Origin: W425 sp964503235 | Lineage (GTDB): Bacteria; Chloroflexota; Dehalococcoidia; Dehalococcoidales; RBG-16-60-22 | Assembly (NCBI GenBank): GCA_964503235.1 | Contig: CAZCZJ010000010.1 | Location: 1 to 39,740 of the forward strand | DNA: 39,740 nt | Reading direction: 5' to 3' | Notes under the pieces: generated by a model | Seen by the model: the letters and a program-made list of their open reading frames with translations, nothing else | What the model was told of the DNA's origin: nothing | The model's database searches: none | Translations under genes and position numbers: made by a program | Shown: positions 1 to 7,258 of the stretch, piece by piece | Numbering within the stretch: the stretch's first letter is position 1 | How the letters are laid out: each line of letters opens with the position of its first letter

Positions 1-108
1 TTCAGTTCCAGTCTAACATTACTACTGGACTCCTTTTTGGGGGGCAGACCAGTATTCATAGAATTCTATGGTTCTTATCGATAGACCTTGTCGTCTACTT
101 AATAGGAA

Positions 109-144
109 TTTTGTTAACAAATCTTCGCAGTCTTTTGTTAACAA
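109..144. repeat. Two copies of a 12-base palindromic repeat beside tRNA-Pro
   Basis: TTTTGTTAACAA occurs at 109-120 and again at 133-144, exactly 24 bases apart. Each copy contains the perfect palindrome TTGTTAACAA. The pair lies just beyond the 3' end of the tRNA-Pro gene. It could be a protein binding site or a relic of an integration site. Nothing else recognisable is seen in bases 1-151. Confidence 0.55.
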
Positions 145-151
145 TTTGATG

Positions 152-225
152 TCGGGGCGCCCGGATTTGAACCGGGGACCTTCTGAACCCCATTCAGACG
201 CGCTACCAGGCTGCGCTACGCCCCG
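152..225 (-). tRNA. tRNA-Pro (anticodon GGG)
   Basis: The minus strand folds into a full 74-base cloverleaf. The acceptor stem is CGGGGCG/CGCCCCG, the D stem GCGC/GCGC, the anticodon stem TCTGA/TCAGA with loop ATGGGGT, and the T stem CCCGG/CCGGG with loop TTCAAAT. The discriminator base is A. Anticodon GGG reads proline codons CCC and CCU. The 3' CCA is not encoded and must be added after transcription. Confidence 0.95.
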
Positions 226-258
226 CCAGGCTCGGTGGGAATTGTATTTGGCATATTT

Positions 259-287
259 ATCATAGGTCAGCCGGATGGTGTTGTCAA
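259..287 (-). promoter_or_regulatory. Promoter of tRNA-Pro
   Basis: On the minus strand TTGACA (287-282) is followed after 17 bases by TATGAT (264-259). The start of transcription would fall about 27 bases before the tRNA 5' end, which suits a short leader removed by RNase P. Confidence 0.7.
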
Positions 288-354
288 ACCTCTACAGAAT
301 GAAGGGAAGCCAGCGGATATTGATAATACCTATAAAAACATTGAATTTCCTGAC

Positions 355-419
355 TTGACATGAGGTAGGCGGTGATGTAAATTTTTTAGGTTGGATATTC
401 ATCACTAAATGATGTAAAT
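355..419 (+). promoter_or_regulatory. Promoter and possible operator of the SDR gene
   Basis: TTGACA (355-360), a 17-base spacer and TAAATT (378-383) form a likely promoter about 60 bases before the SDR start. The nonamer GATGTAAAT occurs at 374-382, over the -10 box, and again at 411-419. GTGATG (372-377) also pairs with CATCAC (400-405). The repeats are placed where a repressor could act, but no regulator is identified. Confidence 0.5.
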
Positions 420-442
420 AAAAGAAGAAAAAGGAGAGAAGT

Positions 443-1210
443 ATGTCACCAGCATTGAAGGACAAGGTAGCTGTCATCACGGGAGCCAGCCGAGGTCTGG
501 GGAAGGCCTTCGCCTTAAGGTTCGCCGAGGAAGGGGCTAATATCCTCATAACCACCACCAACCCCAAAAGGGCTGAAGGCACTGTTAACCAGATAAAAGC
601 CAAAGGCGTGGAAGTAGCCGTTGTAGAGGCTGACATCGCTAATGAAAGCGATACCAAGAAAATAGCTGATGAAGCCGTGAAGAGGTACGGAACAGTAGAT
701 ATCCTTGTCAATAACGCTGCTATATGGGGCGGACTCAACATTACCCCGTGGGATGCCTGGACCACCGAGCAATGGGACCAGATATTTACGGTTAATGTCA
801 GGGGTACCTGGCTGGTATGTAAAGCGATTGCACCCATCATGGTAAAGGCAGGTAAGGGTAAAATCATTAATATCGCCTCTAATATTGCTAAAGTCCCCGC
901 GGCTCAGTTATTCCTGCCTTATTCCTGTGGCAAAGGAGCGATTTTCACCATGACTCAGGCACTGGCGCACGCTCTGGGTGAATCGGGTATTACCGTTAAC
1001 GCCATCGCCCCGGGATACACGGCTTCCGAAGCCAGTTTGGCTCAGCAGGGAAGCGACCAGATATTCGAGATTGCCACCGGGGAACAAACGATGCACCGTC
1101 GTGGGCAGCCGACCGACATGGTGGGAGCAGCCATCTTTTTGGCGTCGGATGATGCTAATTTCATTACGGGGCAGACCTACTATATCGACGGCGGTACCGT
1201 AATGCTCTAG
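443..1210 (+). CDS. SDR family NAD(P)-dependent oxidoreductase
   Basis: This 255-residue protein is a classical short-chain dehydrogenase/reductase. Near the N-terminus it has the cofactor motif TGASRGLG, then NNAA in the middle strand, the catalytic serine in INIAS and the catalytic pair in YSCGK (YxxxK). The C-terminal ITGQTYYIDGG stretch is typical of FabG-like and sugar or acyl alcohol dehydrogenases. The start follows a strong AAGGAGAG site. It stands alone, with its own promoter and a shared terminator downstream, so its substrate cannot be named. The true fabG lies at 28.7-29.4 kb. The fold is certain; the specific reaction is unknown. Confidence 0.9.
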   Translation: MSPALKDKVAVITGASRGLGKAFALRFAEEGANILITTTNPKRAEGTVNQIKAKGVEVAVVEADIANESDTKKIADEAVKRYGTVDILVNNAAIWGGLNITPWDAWTTEQWDQIFTVNVRGTWLVCKAIAPIMVKAGKGKIINIASNIAKVPAAQLFLPYSCGKGAIFTMTQALAHALGESGITVNAIAPGYTASEASLAQQGSDQIFEIATGEQTMHRRGQPTDMVGAAIFLASDDANFITGQTYYIDGGTVML

Positions 1211-1266
1211 GGGTAAAACGGACGTCTCAAGCAAGTTGTTGAAAATATCGAGTTAGTGTCAGAAAA

Positions 1267-1297
1267 GGGTGTGTGTCAGTGAATTTGACACACACCC
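1267..1297. terminator. Strong hairpin between convergent genes
   Basis: A perfect 12-base stem, GGGTGTGTGTCA with TGACACACACCC, encloses the loop GTGAATT. Read on the minus strand it is followed by TTTTCT, so it suits termination of the methyltransferase operon. On the plus strand the following T run is weaker, but it may also stop the SDR transcript. Confidence 0.8.
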
Positions 1298-1338
1298 TCT
1301 TATCGGTTATCCTTTTTCAGTTTCAGTCTGTTGAATGT

Positions 1339-2676
1339 CTATTTATAGACGCCGTACTCTCTGGTAAAATCAACCATGGCGTGGACGTTTTCAGCCTGGG
1401 CTTCATCAAAGAACGACCCGTTGCTCATAATGTAGCCGCCGCCCTTTGCGCAGTCATCCAGGAGTTTCTTGGTGGAGTCGATAACCTGCTGTTTGGTGCC
1501 CAGGTTGAGTAAAGCCGAGGACATATTCCCGGCTATACAGGCAACCTGACCGAGGGTTTTCTTGGCTTTGGCCATATCCATCTTGTCGCATAGCCAGAGG
1601 GTCTTACCCTTGGGCAAATCGCGTACAATCTCCAGACGTGTGTTATAGCCGCCCTCGGCGGCGGGGAATGGCACGACTCCCTGCTCGATTAAGCCCATCA
1701 TGACTTTCTTGAATGTAGGCCAGTAGAACTTCTTATACTGTTCCTCGTTGAGGAAACCGTCGGCGCCTTTATGCAGCGGCATAAAGATGAAGGGATTCCC
1801 ACTGGATAAAGCCGCGCCTACTCCCATTTTTATCATTATAGGAGTCAGGACGTCCATGGCTTTAATGACTTTATCGGGCTGCCGGTACATATCCACCATC
1901 AAGCCCCGGGTGCCGCGGAGGGTATCACCGATGACGTCGAAAGGTGCCTTGGTAAATCCGGCAACGATGGTAGGATAACCCGCTGCCATCATCTCCCCGC
2001 CCCAAGCTCCCATCGCCCCGCCCCATTTTAGGGCTTCCTCGCCAGCCTGCATGAGGGCTTTTAAGGCTGCCTGCATGGGGGGTAGGCCGAAGGGGACGAA
2101 GTTACCGGCCACGCCGTACATCTCCACTATGCCGGTGACGGTAGGTAGCTGCTGCCAGAATTCCAGCGCCCCGAAGACACGCGGCAGGTAGGTCTTGTAG
2201 AAGAAATTGGACGGGTCTTCAATCAAGTCATCGTATTCGTCCGCCATCATGTACTCGCCCTCGTTGGCCTGGTACGAAACATTAGGCGATACCCCGTGGC
2301 CGGGCCAGGAATAGAGCTTGTAGTCCATGATTTCGAAGAACTTGCCCGGGCCGGGAACGGCAGCGCCGAGATTACCGTCCGGTGCAAAGTCTATGACGAA
2401 TTTCTTGAAGGCAGCGTTGTTTTTATCATAGTCGTACATGGCATCCTGGGGCGTTATCCCGCTGTAATATACCGGGTAAAAACTCGGCAGCACAAAAATC
2501 GGTACCCTGTCGGGTTGCTTCTTCATCTGGATGGCGTCCTTTATCCTCGTCGCCTTTTCCTTGTAGGATTTCTCGGCTTCCGGACTGGCGAAAGTTACTC
2601 CCTCGGGCGAAATCCATTTTTGAAACAGGGCCTCCTGACGCTCATCTGAAGTCATCTCTTCCCATTTCTTTTCCAT
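1339..2676 (-). CDS. Uroporphyrinogen decarboxylase-family (MtaA-like) methyltransferase
   Basis: This protein of about 445 residues belongs to the URO-D superfamily, in the branch of corrinoid:cofactor or corrinoid-dependent methyltransferases rather than heme synthesis. The assignment rests on the C-terminal half: the FIFMPLHKGADGFL segment, the FYWPTFKKVMMGLIEQG helix, PFPAAEGGYNTRLE and the IAGNMSSALL motif. It is transcribed after the adjacent corrinoid protein with a 36-base gap. This indicates methyl transfer to or from that protein in the cytoplasm. The ATG at 2676 is preferred because AGGAGG lies 8 bases before it; the ATG six codons upstream overlaps that site. The methyl donor is unknown; O-demethylation or methylamine-type substrates are possible. 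Confidence 0.85.
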   Translation of the reverse strand: MEKKWEEMTSDERQEALFQKWISPEGVTFASPEAEKSYKEKATRIKDAIQMKKQPDRVPIFVLPSFYPVYYSGITPQDAMYDYDKNNAAFKKFVIDFAPDGNLGAAVPGPGKFFEIMDYKLYSWPGHGVSPNVSYQANEGEYMMADEYDDLIEDPSNFFYKTYLPRVFGALEFWQQLPTVTGIVEMYGVAGNFVPFGLPPMQAALKALMQAGEEALKWGGAMGAWGGEMMAAGYPTIVAGFTKAPFDVIGDTLRGTRGLMVDMYRQPDKVIKAMDVLTPIMIKMGVGAALSSGNPFIFMPLHKGADGFLNEEQYKKFYWPTFKKVMMGLIEQGVVPFPAAEGGYNTRLEIVRDLPKGKTLWLCDKMDMAKAKKTLGQVACIAGNMSSALLNLGTKQQVIDSTKKLLDDCAKGGGYIMSNGSFFDEAQAENVHAMVDFTREYGVYK

Positions 2677-2712
2677 GTTTATAACCTCCTGCACTTAATC
2701 CACTGGGGATTA

Positions 2713-3345
2713 TTATTTGGTTCCTGTCCATTTCCTGGCGAGGGCAACACCGGCCATGGCATCCTTACCGAAGGCATCGGCACCGGTGTATTTCACCACC
2801 TCATCGGTAATCTGGCCGCCGCCGATCATTACCTTAACTTTCTCTCTCAGACCGGCTTCTTTTATCGCGTCAACGGTCTGCTTCATCGAGTCGAAAGCCA
2901 GGGTCAGGAAACCGCTCATGCCGACGATCGGGGCGTCGGTTTCCTTTATTGCGTCGACGAATTTCTGTACGGGTACATCGATTCCCAGGTCATTCACTTC
3001 AAAACCGCTGACATCGAGCATAAAGACCACGATATCTTTGCCGATATCATGGATATCCCCGGCAACCGTCCCGATGATGACCTTACCGACCTTTTTAACC
3101 TCACCGCCCCCGGTGAGTTTGGGTTTCACCAGTTCGTTGATTCTCTTAAGAATCTCACCGGAATATACCAGGTCGGGGATGAAATACCTGCTATCCGCAA
3201 AACGTTTACCCACTATTTCCATCCCGCGACTGGCTTCATTGAGGATTTTCATCGGGTCTTCGTTTTTGCCCAGCCTTTCCCGGACTATTGCTATCACCTC
3301 ATCTTCTTTCAAATCAGCTAACAAATTTACAAGATCCTTAGCCAT
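2713..3345 (-). CDS. Corrinoid (B12-binding) methyltransferase protein, MtaC/MtbC type
   Basis: The 210-residue product has the usual two-part layout. The N-terminal helical cap (about residues 1-85) carries the SRYFIPDLVYSGEIL motif. The Rossmann-like cobalamin domain has the lower-ligand motif GDIHDIGKDIV (DxHxxG), then VGMSGFLTL and VMIGGGQIT. The DxHxxG histidine coordinates cobalt in this family. It shuttles methyl groups between a substrate-specific methyltransferase and the URO-D-type enzyme encoded next. AAGGAGG precedes the ATG at a good distance. No MtaB- or MttB-like substrate methyltransferase lies in the window, so the substrate must be set by the URO-D protein or by a gene elsewhere. 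Confidence 0.92.
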   Translation of the reverse strand: MAKDLVNLLADLKEDEVIAIVRERLGKNEDPMKILNEASRGMEIVGKRFADSRYFIPDLVYSGEILKRINELVKPKLTGGGEVKKVGKVIIGTVAGDIHDIGKDIVVFMLDVSGFEVNDLGIDVPVQKFVDAIKETDAPIVGMSGFLTLAFDSMKQTVDAIKEAGLREKVKVMIGGGQITDEVVKYTGADAFGKDAMAGVALARKWTGTK

Positions 3346-3406
3346 GTATATGTCCTCCTTAGACTTATTGGCGTTTTTCCTGACGGTTCAAGCTAATGTC
3401 TTGTTA

Positions 3407-3436
3407 TATATAACACCTTCCGGGGTTTTTTTTCAA
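3407..3436 (-). promoter_or_regulatory. Promoter of the corrinoid methyltransferase operon
   Basis: On the minus strand TTGAAA (3436-3431) and TATATA (3412-3407) are 18 bases apart. The -10 box lies inside the palindrome GTTATATATAAC (3403-3414). Transcription would start near 3400, leaving a leader of about 55 bases. No B12 riboswitch-like structure was seen in this leader. Confidence 0.55.
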
Positions 3437-3457
3437 ATATTACCTGCTTGGCAGCGA

Positions 3458-3476
3458 TTATTCAAGGTATGAATAA
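3458..3476. promoter_or_regulatory. Candidate LysR operator
   Basis: TTATTCA-AGGTA-TGAATAA is a perfect 7-base inverted repeat. Within it TTCAAGGTATGAA fits the T-N11-A box of LysR-type regulators. Its centre is about 67 bases upstream of the predicted start of the corrinoid operon, where such regulators normally bind. It lies between the two divergent promoters. Confidence 0.6.
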
Positions 3477-3594
3477 AAAATGTATGGTTCGCAGCCAGAT
3501 AGTGAACTTCAAATAACCATTTAATGAATATTTCTATGCTACAAAATGACCGATGATAGAGACTCAATAGCAAATTAACATGATGAAAGGTGAA

Positions 3595-3623
3595 TTGCAA
3601 CACAAAATATTTTATGATATTAT
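3595..3623 (+). promoter_or_regulatory. Promoter of the lysR gene
   Basis: TTGCAA (3595-3600) and TATTAT (3618-3623) are separated by 17 bases. The leader to the LysR start is about 90 bases. The rest of the 376-base space between the divergent genes (3346-3721) is AT-rich and holds the opposing promoter and the candidate operator. Confidence 0.5.
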
Positions 3624-3721
3624 AGATGAATTACACGATAGACCATCGTGGCCCTGGGACATATCGCAGGAAACATAGGGAGATATAATAATATCGCATA
3701 CCAGCTTGGTAAGACGGGAAA

Positions 3722-4627
3722 ATGATGTCATCGAAGTTATCACTCCATAGTCTGGTGGTTTTCTATTTTGTTGCCAGCCAGGAAAGCATAACCTCCGCTG
3801 CGGAGAAACTGTGCCTGACTCAGCCGACGATTACCTATCACATCAGGTCTTTAGAGAAAAATATCGGTATTCAACTTCTTGATATTCGACGACAGAAGGT
3901 GATCCTGACTGATGCGGGAAAAGGTCTCTTTAAATACGTTAGCCAAATTTACCAGCATATGGTCAGCGCCGAGAAATATCTGGAGAGTCTGAAAGAGAGC
4001 AGTCTTCGCGTAGGAATTTCGACCACTTTCAGTTCGACCATCGTCAGGGCGGCGGCTGCGTTCGAAAAACTCTATCCTCACGTCAAGTTGATAATCAGGA
4101 ATTCGTCCTCGTTCGAGATTGCCGACGATGTCTCCAATTCTCAGGTTGACCTCGGCATTGTCGTGGGTGTTGATTATGGCAACCGCCACTTGAAAAATAT
4201 CGAACTCTCCTCACGAGAGAAACTCGTTCTGGTCACCTCGCCTTCCAGCGCTCTCTCGCAGAAAGAGAAGATAAGACCGGTAGATCTCTGCGGTTATCCG
4301 ATGGTTCTGGGCCCGGAAACATCTGCCACGCGACGCATTCTCCTGAGCAGACTCAGATTGGGAGGATGTCATATGCCGGCTCCCATCATCGTTGAGGTCA
4401 ACAACCTGGAATGGGGGATGAATCTCATCAAGAACGGTAAAGGGATGAGTGTATTCCATGACAGGGATGTGGAGAAAGATATAGTAGACGGGCAGTTAAT
4501 AGCTCTCGTGTTGAACGATAATATCTGGGTGGGAGCGACCGCTCTGCTGCGTGAAAACTCACCGGAGCACCCCATGGCTAATAATTTCATCTCTCTGGTG
4601 AAGGACGCCTTTATTAACCATAATTAA
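3722..4627 (+). CDS. LysR family transcriptional regulator
   Basis: The 301-residue protein has an N-terminal winged helix (about residues 5-65). The recognition segment SAAEKLCLTQPTITYHIRSL and the LTDAG wing are typical of LysR. A periplasmic-binding-like effector domain follows, including the LVLVTSPSS and GMSVFHDRD regions. It is divergent from the corrinoid methyltransferase pair and probably controls it, with the effector likely being the methylated substrate or a product. The Shine-Dalgarno sequence is weak and two ATG codons lie in tandem, so the start is uncertain by one residue. Confidence 0.92.
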   Translation: MMSSKLSLHSLVVFYFVASQESITSAAEKLCLTQPTITYHIRSLEKNIGIQLLDIRRQKVILTDAGKGLFKYVSQIYQHMVSAEKYLESLKESSLRVGISTTFSSTIVRAAAAFEKLYPHVKLIIRNSSSFEIADDVSNSQVDLGIVVGVDYGNRHLKNIELSSREKLVLVTSPSSALSQKEKIRPVDLCGYPMVLGPETSATRRILLSRLRLGGCHMPAPIIVEVNNLEWGMNLIKNGKGMSVFHDRDVEKDIVDGQLIALVLNDNIWVGATALLRENSPEHPMANNFISLVKDAFINHN

Positions 4628-4665
4628 GTCTGGTTTTTCACCCCGACCGATTCTCCTGCCCCGGC

Positions 4666-5316
4666 CTACGGCATCCAGGAAAGCTGCTCGGGATTGAGAC
4701 TGAATTCGTAATAGGTGTTGCTCATTCCCGGTTTATCCCATTTGCCCCGCGGCAGGTCGGCGTCATTCACTCTGTTCTCGGTGGATTTCCCGATGTAAAT
4801 ATGGCCGCCCATCATACCGCTGATATACCTGGGGAGTCCGTTCATCGTCATCAGGGGGTCGGCTTTCAAGCTGTAGATATTCCCGTATTTCACCGTATGC
4901 TTGTAGCCGGGATTGGCCGGATCACCGACCGCTTCCTTTTGAAATGAGATTGGCGCTCTCTTGACCTTGAGTACTTCCCCCATGGTAGACCAGCATTGTT
5001 TGAATATTTTCTCTAACGCTGCTGCCTGTTCGTCGTTGGCTTTGTCGTCGATATAAAGGACCGATTGCCACGGGTCGCGTACGGCGGTCCCGCCTACCGG
5101 CGAATTAAAAACAAAGCCGGCATTCAAACCACCGAGGTCGGTATCCCCGTAGTAGCCATCCCGGATGTGAAAACTAAAAGCCCCTTCGCACTGATTTTTA
5201 CCGTCGTGCAGGTCGGTAGGCGTGCTCGAGCCCCAGTAATAGGGGCACACCGGGGGAGAGGTACAGGCCTCGGTACAGTCTCCGCTTACCATCCATTCCA
5301 TTTTTTCTGCTGTCAT
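4666..5316 (-). CDS. DUF1326 domain-containing protein
   Basis: The 216-residue protein matches the DUF1326 pattern. It opens with WMVSGDCTEACTSPPVCP, continues with a further cysteine before FSFHIRDGYYGDTDLGGLN, then LYIDDKANDEQAAALEKIF and the VKRAPISFQ strand. The clustered cysteines near the N-terminus suggest metal or thiol chemistry, but no function is established for the family. It is the last gene of the minus-strand block. A GAAAGGAG site lies just before the ATG. It faces lysR convergently with only 38 bases between and no clear terminator. Confidence 0.8.
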   Translation of the reverse strand: MTAEKMEWMVSGDCTEACTSPPVCPYYWGSSTPTDLHDGKNQCEGAFSFHIRDGYYGDTDLGGLNAGFVFNSPVGGTAVRDPWQSVLYIDDKANDEQAAALEKIFKQCWSTMGEVLKVKRAPISFQKEAVGDPANPGYKHTVKYGNIYSLKADPLMTMNGLPRYISGMMGGHIYIGKSTENRVNDADLPRGKWDKPGMSNTYYEFSLNPEQLSWMP

Positions 5317-5353
5317 TTTACTCTCCTTTCTTTTTTTACTGAAAATATTGCCA

Positions 5354-5959
5354 CTATGTCAGTTTCAACGCCTCCCGGATATCCTCAGCGACCATGCGTC
5401 TTTTCGACTTCTCGATGAGGAAATTTTTTCCCGCGGGGGTATAGGAGGGGAACGCCCGTATATCGCCGAGGTAGTATGCCTGCCCCCTGATTTTGTAAGT
5501 AGAACCGGTCGGTATTACCTTCTTTCCGGTCTGCTTCTTCCAGATATTATTCATCATCTTAATAGCCACGTCACCCATCAGCATGAACGCCTTTACGTTA
5601 GCGAACAGGGCAAGCTCCTGCTCCAGCATCCGCGAGCAGTTTTTCATGGTGTTGTTGGAGATGGCGTACCGGGTCTTGCCGCATTTTACAGCAGTGGTGA
5701 TATAGACGCCTAAATCCAGTATATCCTGCAGGGAGGTTACGTCAGCACCAGCGTCTTTAAATGCTTGCAGGGTAGTTTGCAGATAGAAGGGATTACCTTC
5801 GGTATAAAAATAATCAGCCTTATCGTTGGGTGGAGCCTCGGTTATCATCACGATTCGGGTGTTTTTCATGTTAATGTCTTTATCAGGCAGGATATGACTG
5901 CTTTTATCGATATCGGTACAGGGGAAATCGATACATCGTATCTTATCATTGATTTTCAT
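5354..5959 (-). CDS. Uracil-DNA glycosylase superfamily protein
   Basis: The 201-residue protein resembles family 4 uracil-DNA glycosylases. ITEAPP stands where these enzymes have GEAPG, and AVKCGKT matches the NVVKCRPP segment. Four cysteines (about residues 9, 14, 93 and 108) could hold an iron-sulfur cluster, with a CxxxxC first pair rather than the usual CxxC. The last motif, normally HPS, reads AFPSYTP, so the catalytic or binding loop is altered. The N-terminal cysteines support the ATG at 5959, although its Shine-Dalgarno sequence is poor. It may be a DNA repair enzyme or a divergent member recruited for another role. Confidence 0.6.
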   Translation of the reverse strand: MKINDKIRCIDFPCTDIDKSSHILPDKDINMKNTRIVMITEAPPNDKADYFYTEGNPFYLQTTLQAFKDAGADVTSLQDILDLGVYITTAVKCGKTRYAISNNTMKNCSRMLEQELALFANVKAFMLMGDVAIKMMNNIWKKQTGKKVIPTGSTYKIRGQAYYLGDIRAFPSYTPAGKNFLIEKSKRRMVAEDIREALKLT

Positions 5960-6051
5960 CTGCTATGATATACCTCACTCGTTTTTACCCCATATTACAG
6001 CGATTATACCGACAGCAGTATGTCATATTAACAGGATGGTCATTGGCTTTT

Positions 6052-7224
6052 TCACATCGCTTTAGAGACTATCCCGGAGATATCGTAAATATCTATATCA
6101 TGGTCGTATTCTTGAACCGCGTCCCGGAAATTCCGGACGCACCAGGGACAGGCGGTAACCAGCGCGGCGGCGCCGGTGGCTTTGGCTTCTTTCAGTCTTT
6201 CGTTGGCCGTCCAGAGACCCAGTTCCGGATTGGCCTGGCTGACGCCGGCTCCGGCCCCGCAGCACCAGGCGTTCTCGCGGTTTCGCTCCATCTCCACCAG
6301 TTCGATACCGGGTATAGCCTGCAGAACGCTTCGGGGTGGTTCGTACAATCCGTCATCACCGAGGTGCCGTCCCAGGTGACAGGGGTCGTGATAGGTTACC
6401 TTCAAGGGCAATTCCTTGGTGAATTTCAGTTTGCCGTCTTTGATGAGCCGTTCGAGGTATTCTACCATGTGCAGGGCTTCGAATTTCATGTCGGCAGCGA
6501 CTGTCGGATATAACTTCTTGAAAGTGCTGTAGCCGTCCGAGCAGGAGGTAACCACCGTACTCACCCCCAGCGAGTTAAAGGTCTCGATGCAGTGCTCGGC
6601 GTACTTGGTGAATTCGCCGACATATCCTATTTCGTAAGCGCGACCGCCGCAGCATGACTCTTCCAGGCCCATAATACCGGCGTCTGTCCCGGCAGCTCTC
6701 ATGATGTTTATCACGCTTCGTGGGATTTCCCAGAGCTCGGGGTCGAACGACAACATGCAGCCCGCATGATAAAGGACATCCACCTTCTCCTGGCTGGCGT
6801 CCTTGATACCCATGTCTTTAGCCCAGTCACCCCGCTCCGACTTGGATTTACCGAAAACATTATCGTCTTTTTTCAGGCTATCGACCATTATCATGTAGGC
6901 AGGATTAAGGTATCCCTGCGTTACCGCTTCGGTACGCAGTGCCTGGACCACCTCGAAGATATGCTGGCGGTGGTAGACACCACATTGCTGTTCGCAGGAA
7001 AGGCAGCCCGTGCAGGCATATATCCTTTCCAGCACTTCGTCATCGAGAGTCAATGCCCCGCTGGTTAACCCCCGGGCTATCAGCATTTTCCCTGATGGAT
7101 AATAAGATTCCAGCTGGTACATCTCGCCGGAGGGGCAGGCGGGCGAAAATATGTTCAGGACGTCTTTACAGGTACCGCAATGCGTGCATCCGTAAAGCCA
7201 TTCCTTTAAATCGCTGAGGGCCAT
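6052..7224 (-). CDS. (Fe-S)-binding protein with two CCG domains (HdrD/GlcF-like)
   Basis: The 390-residue protein has two N-terminal [4Fe-4S] motifs, CTHCGTCK with a distant CP and CTGCLSCEQQC. Two cysteine-rich CCG domains follow, one ending in ESCCGG and one in AWCCGAGAG. This is the layout of heterodisulfide reductase subunit D, GlcF and LldE-type proteins, which pass electrons from flavoproteins to quinone or thiol partners. It follows the GlcD-like flavoprotein gene with a 34-base gap, so the two probably form one complex. AAGGAGGG precedes the ATG. No membrane segment is evident, so it is likely a cytoplasmic or peripheral protein. Confidence 0.88.
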   Translation of the reverse strand: MALSDLKEWLYGCTHCGTCKDVLNIFSPACPSGEMYQLESYYPSGKMLIARGLTSGALTLDDEVLERIYACTGCLSCEQQCGVYHRQHIFEVVQALRTEAVTQGYLNPAYMIMVDSLKKDDNVFGKSKSERGDWAKDMGIKDASQEKVDVLYHAGCMLSFDPELWEIPRSVINIMRAAGTDAGIMGLEESCCGGRAYEIGYVGEFTKYAEHCIETFNSLGVSTVVTSCSDGYSTFKKLYPTVAADMKFEALHMVEYLERLIKDGKLKFTKELPLKVTYHDPCHLGRHLGDDGLYEPPRSVLQAIPGIELVEMERNRENAWCCGAGAGVSQANPELGLWTANERLKEAKATGAAALVTACPWCVRNFRDAVQEYDHDIDIYDISGIVSKAM

Positions 7225-7258
7225 AATACCCTCCTTTTACTCAATTCTTAAATAACCA

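Noticed and set aside
68..265. 65-residue plus-strand frame over tRNA-Pro
   Set aside because: It translates the tRNA gene itself and has no protein-like features.
443..1210. The 0.4 kb SDR gene as fabG
   Set aside because: A clear FabG is encoded beside fabD at 28.7-29.4 kb; this SDR lacks the FabG-specific NNAGxTRD segment.
3346..3430. B12 riboswitch in the leader of the corrinoid operon
   Set aside because: The leader is only about 55 bases and shows no B12-box-like sequence.
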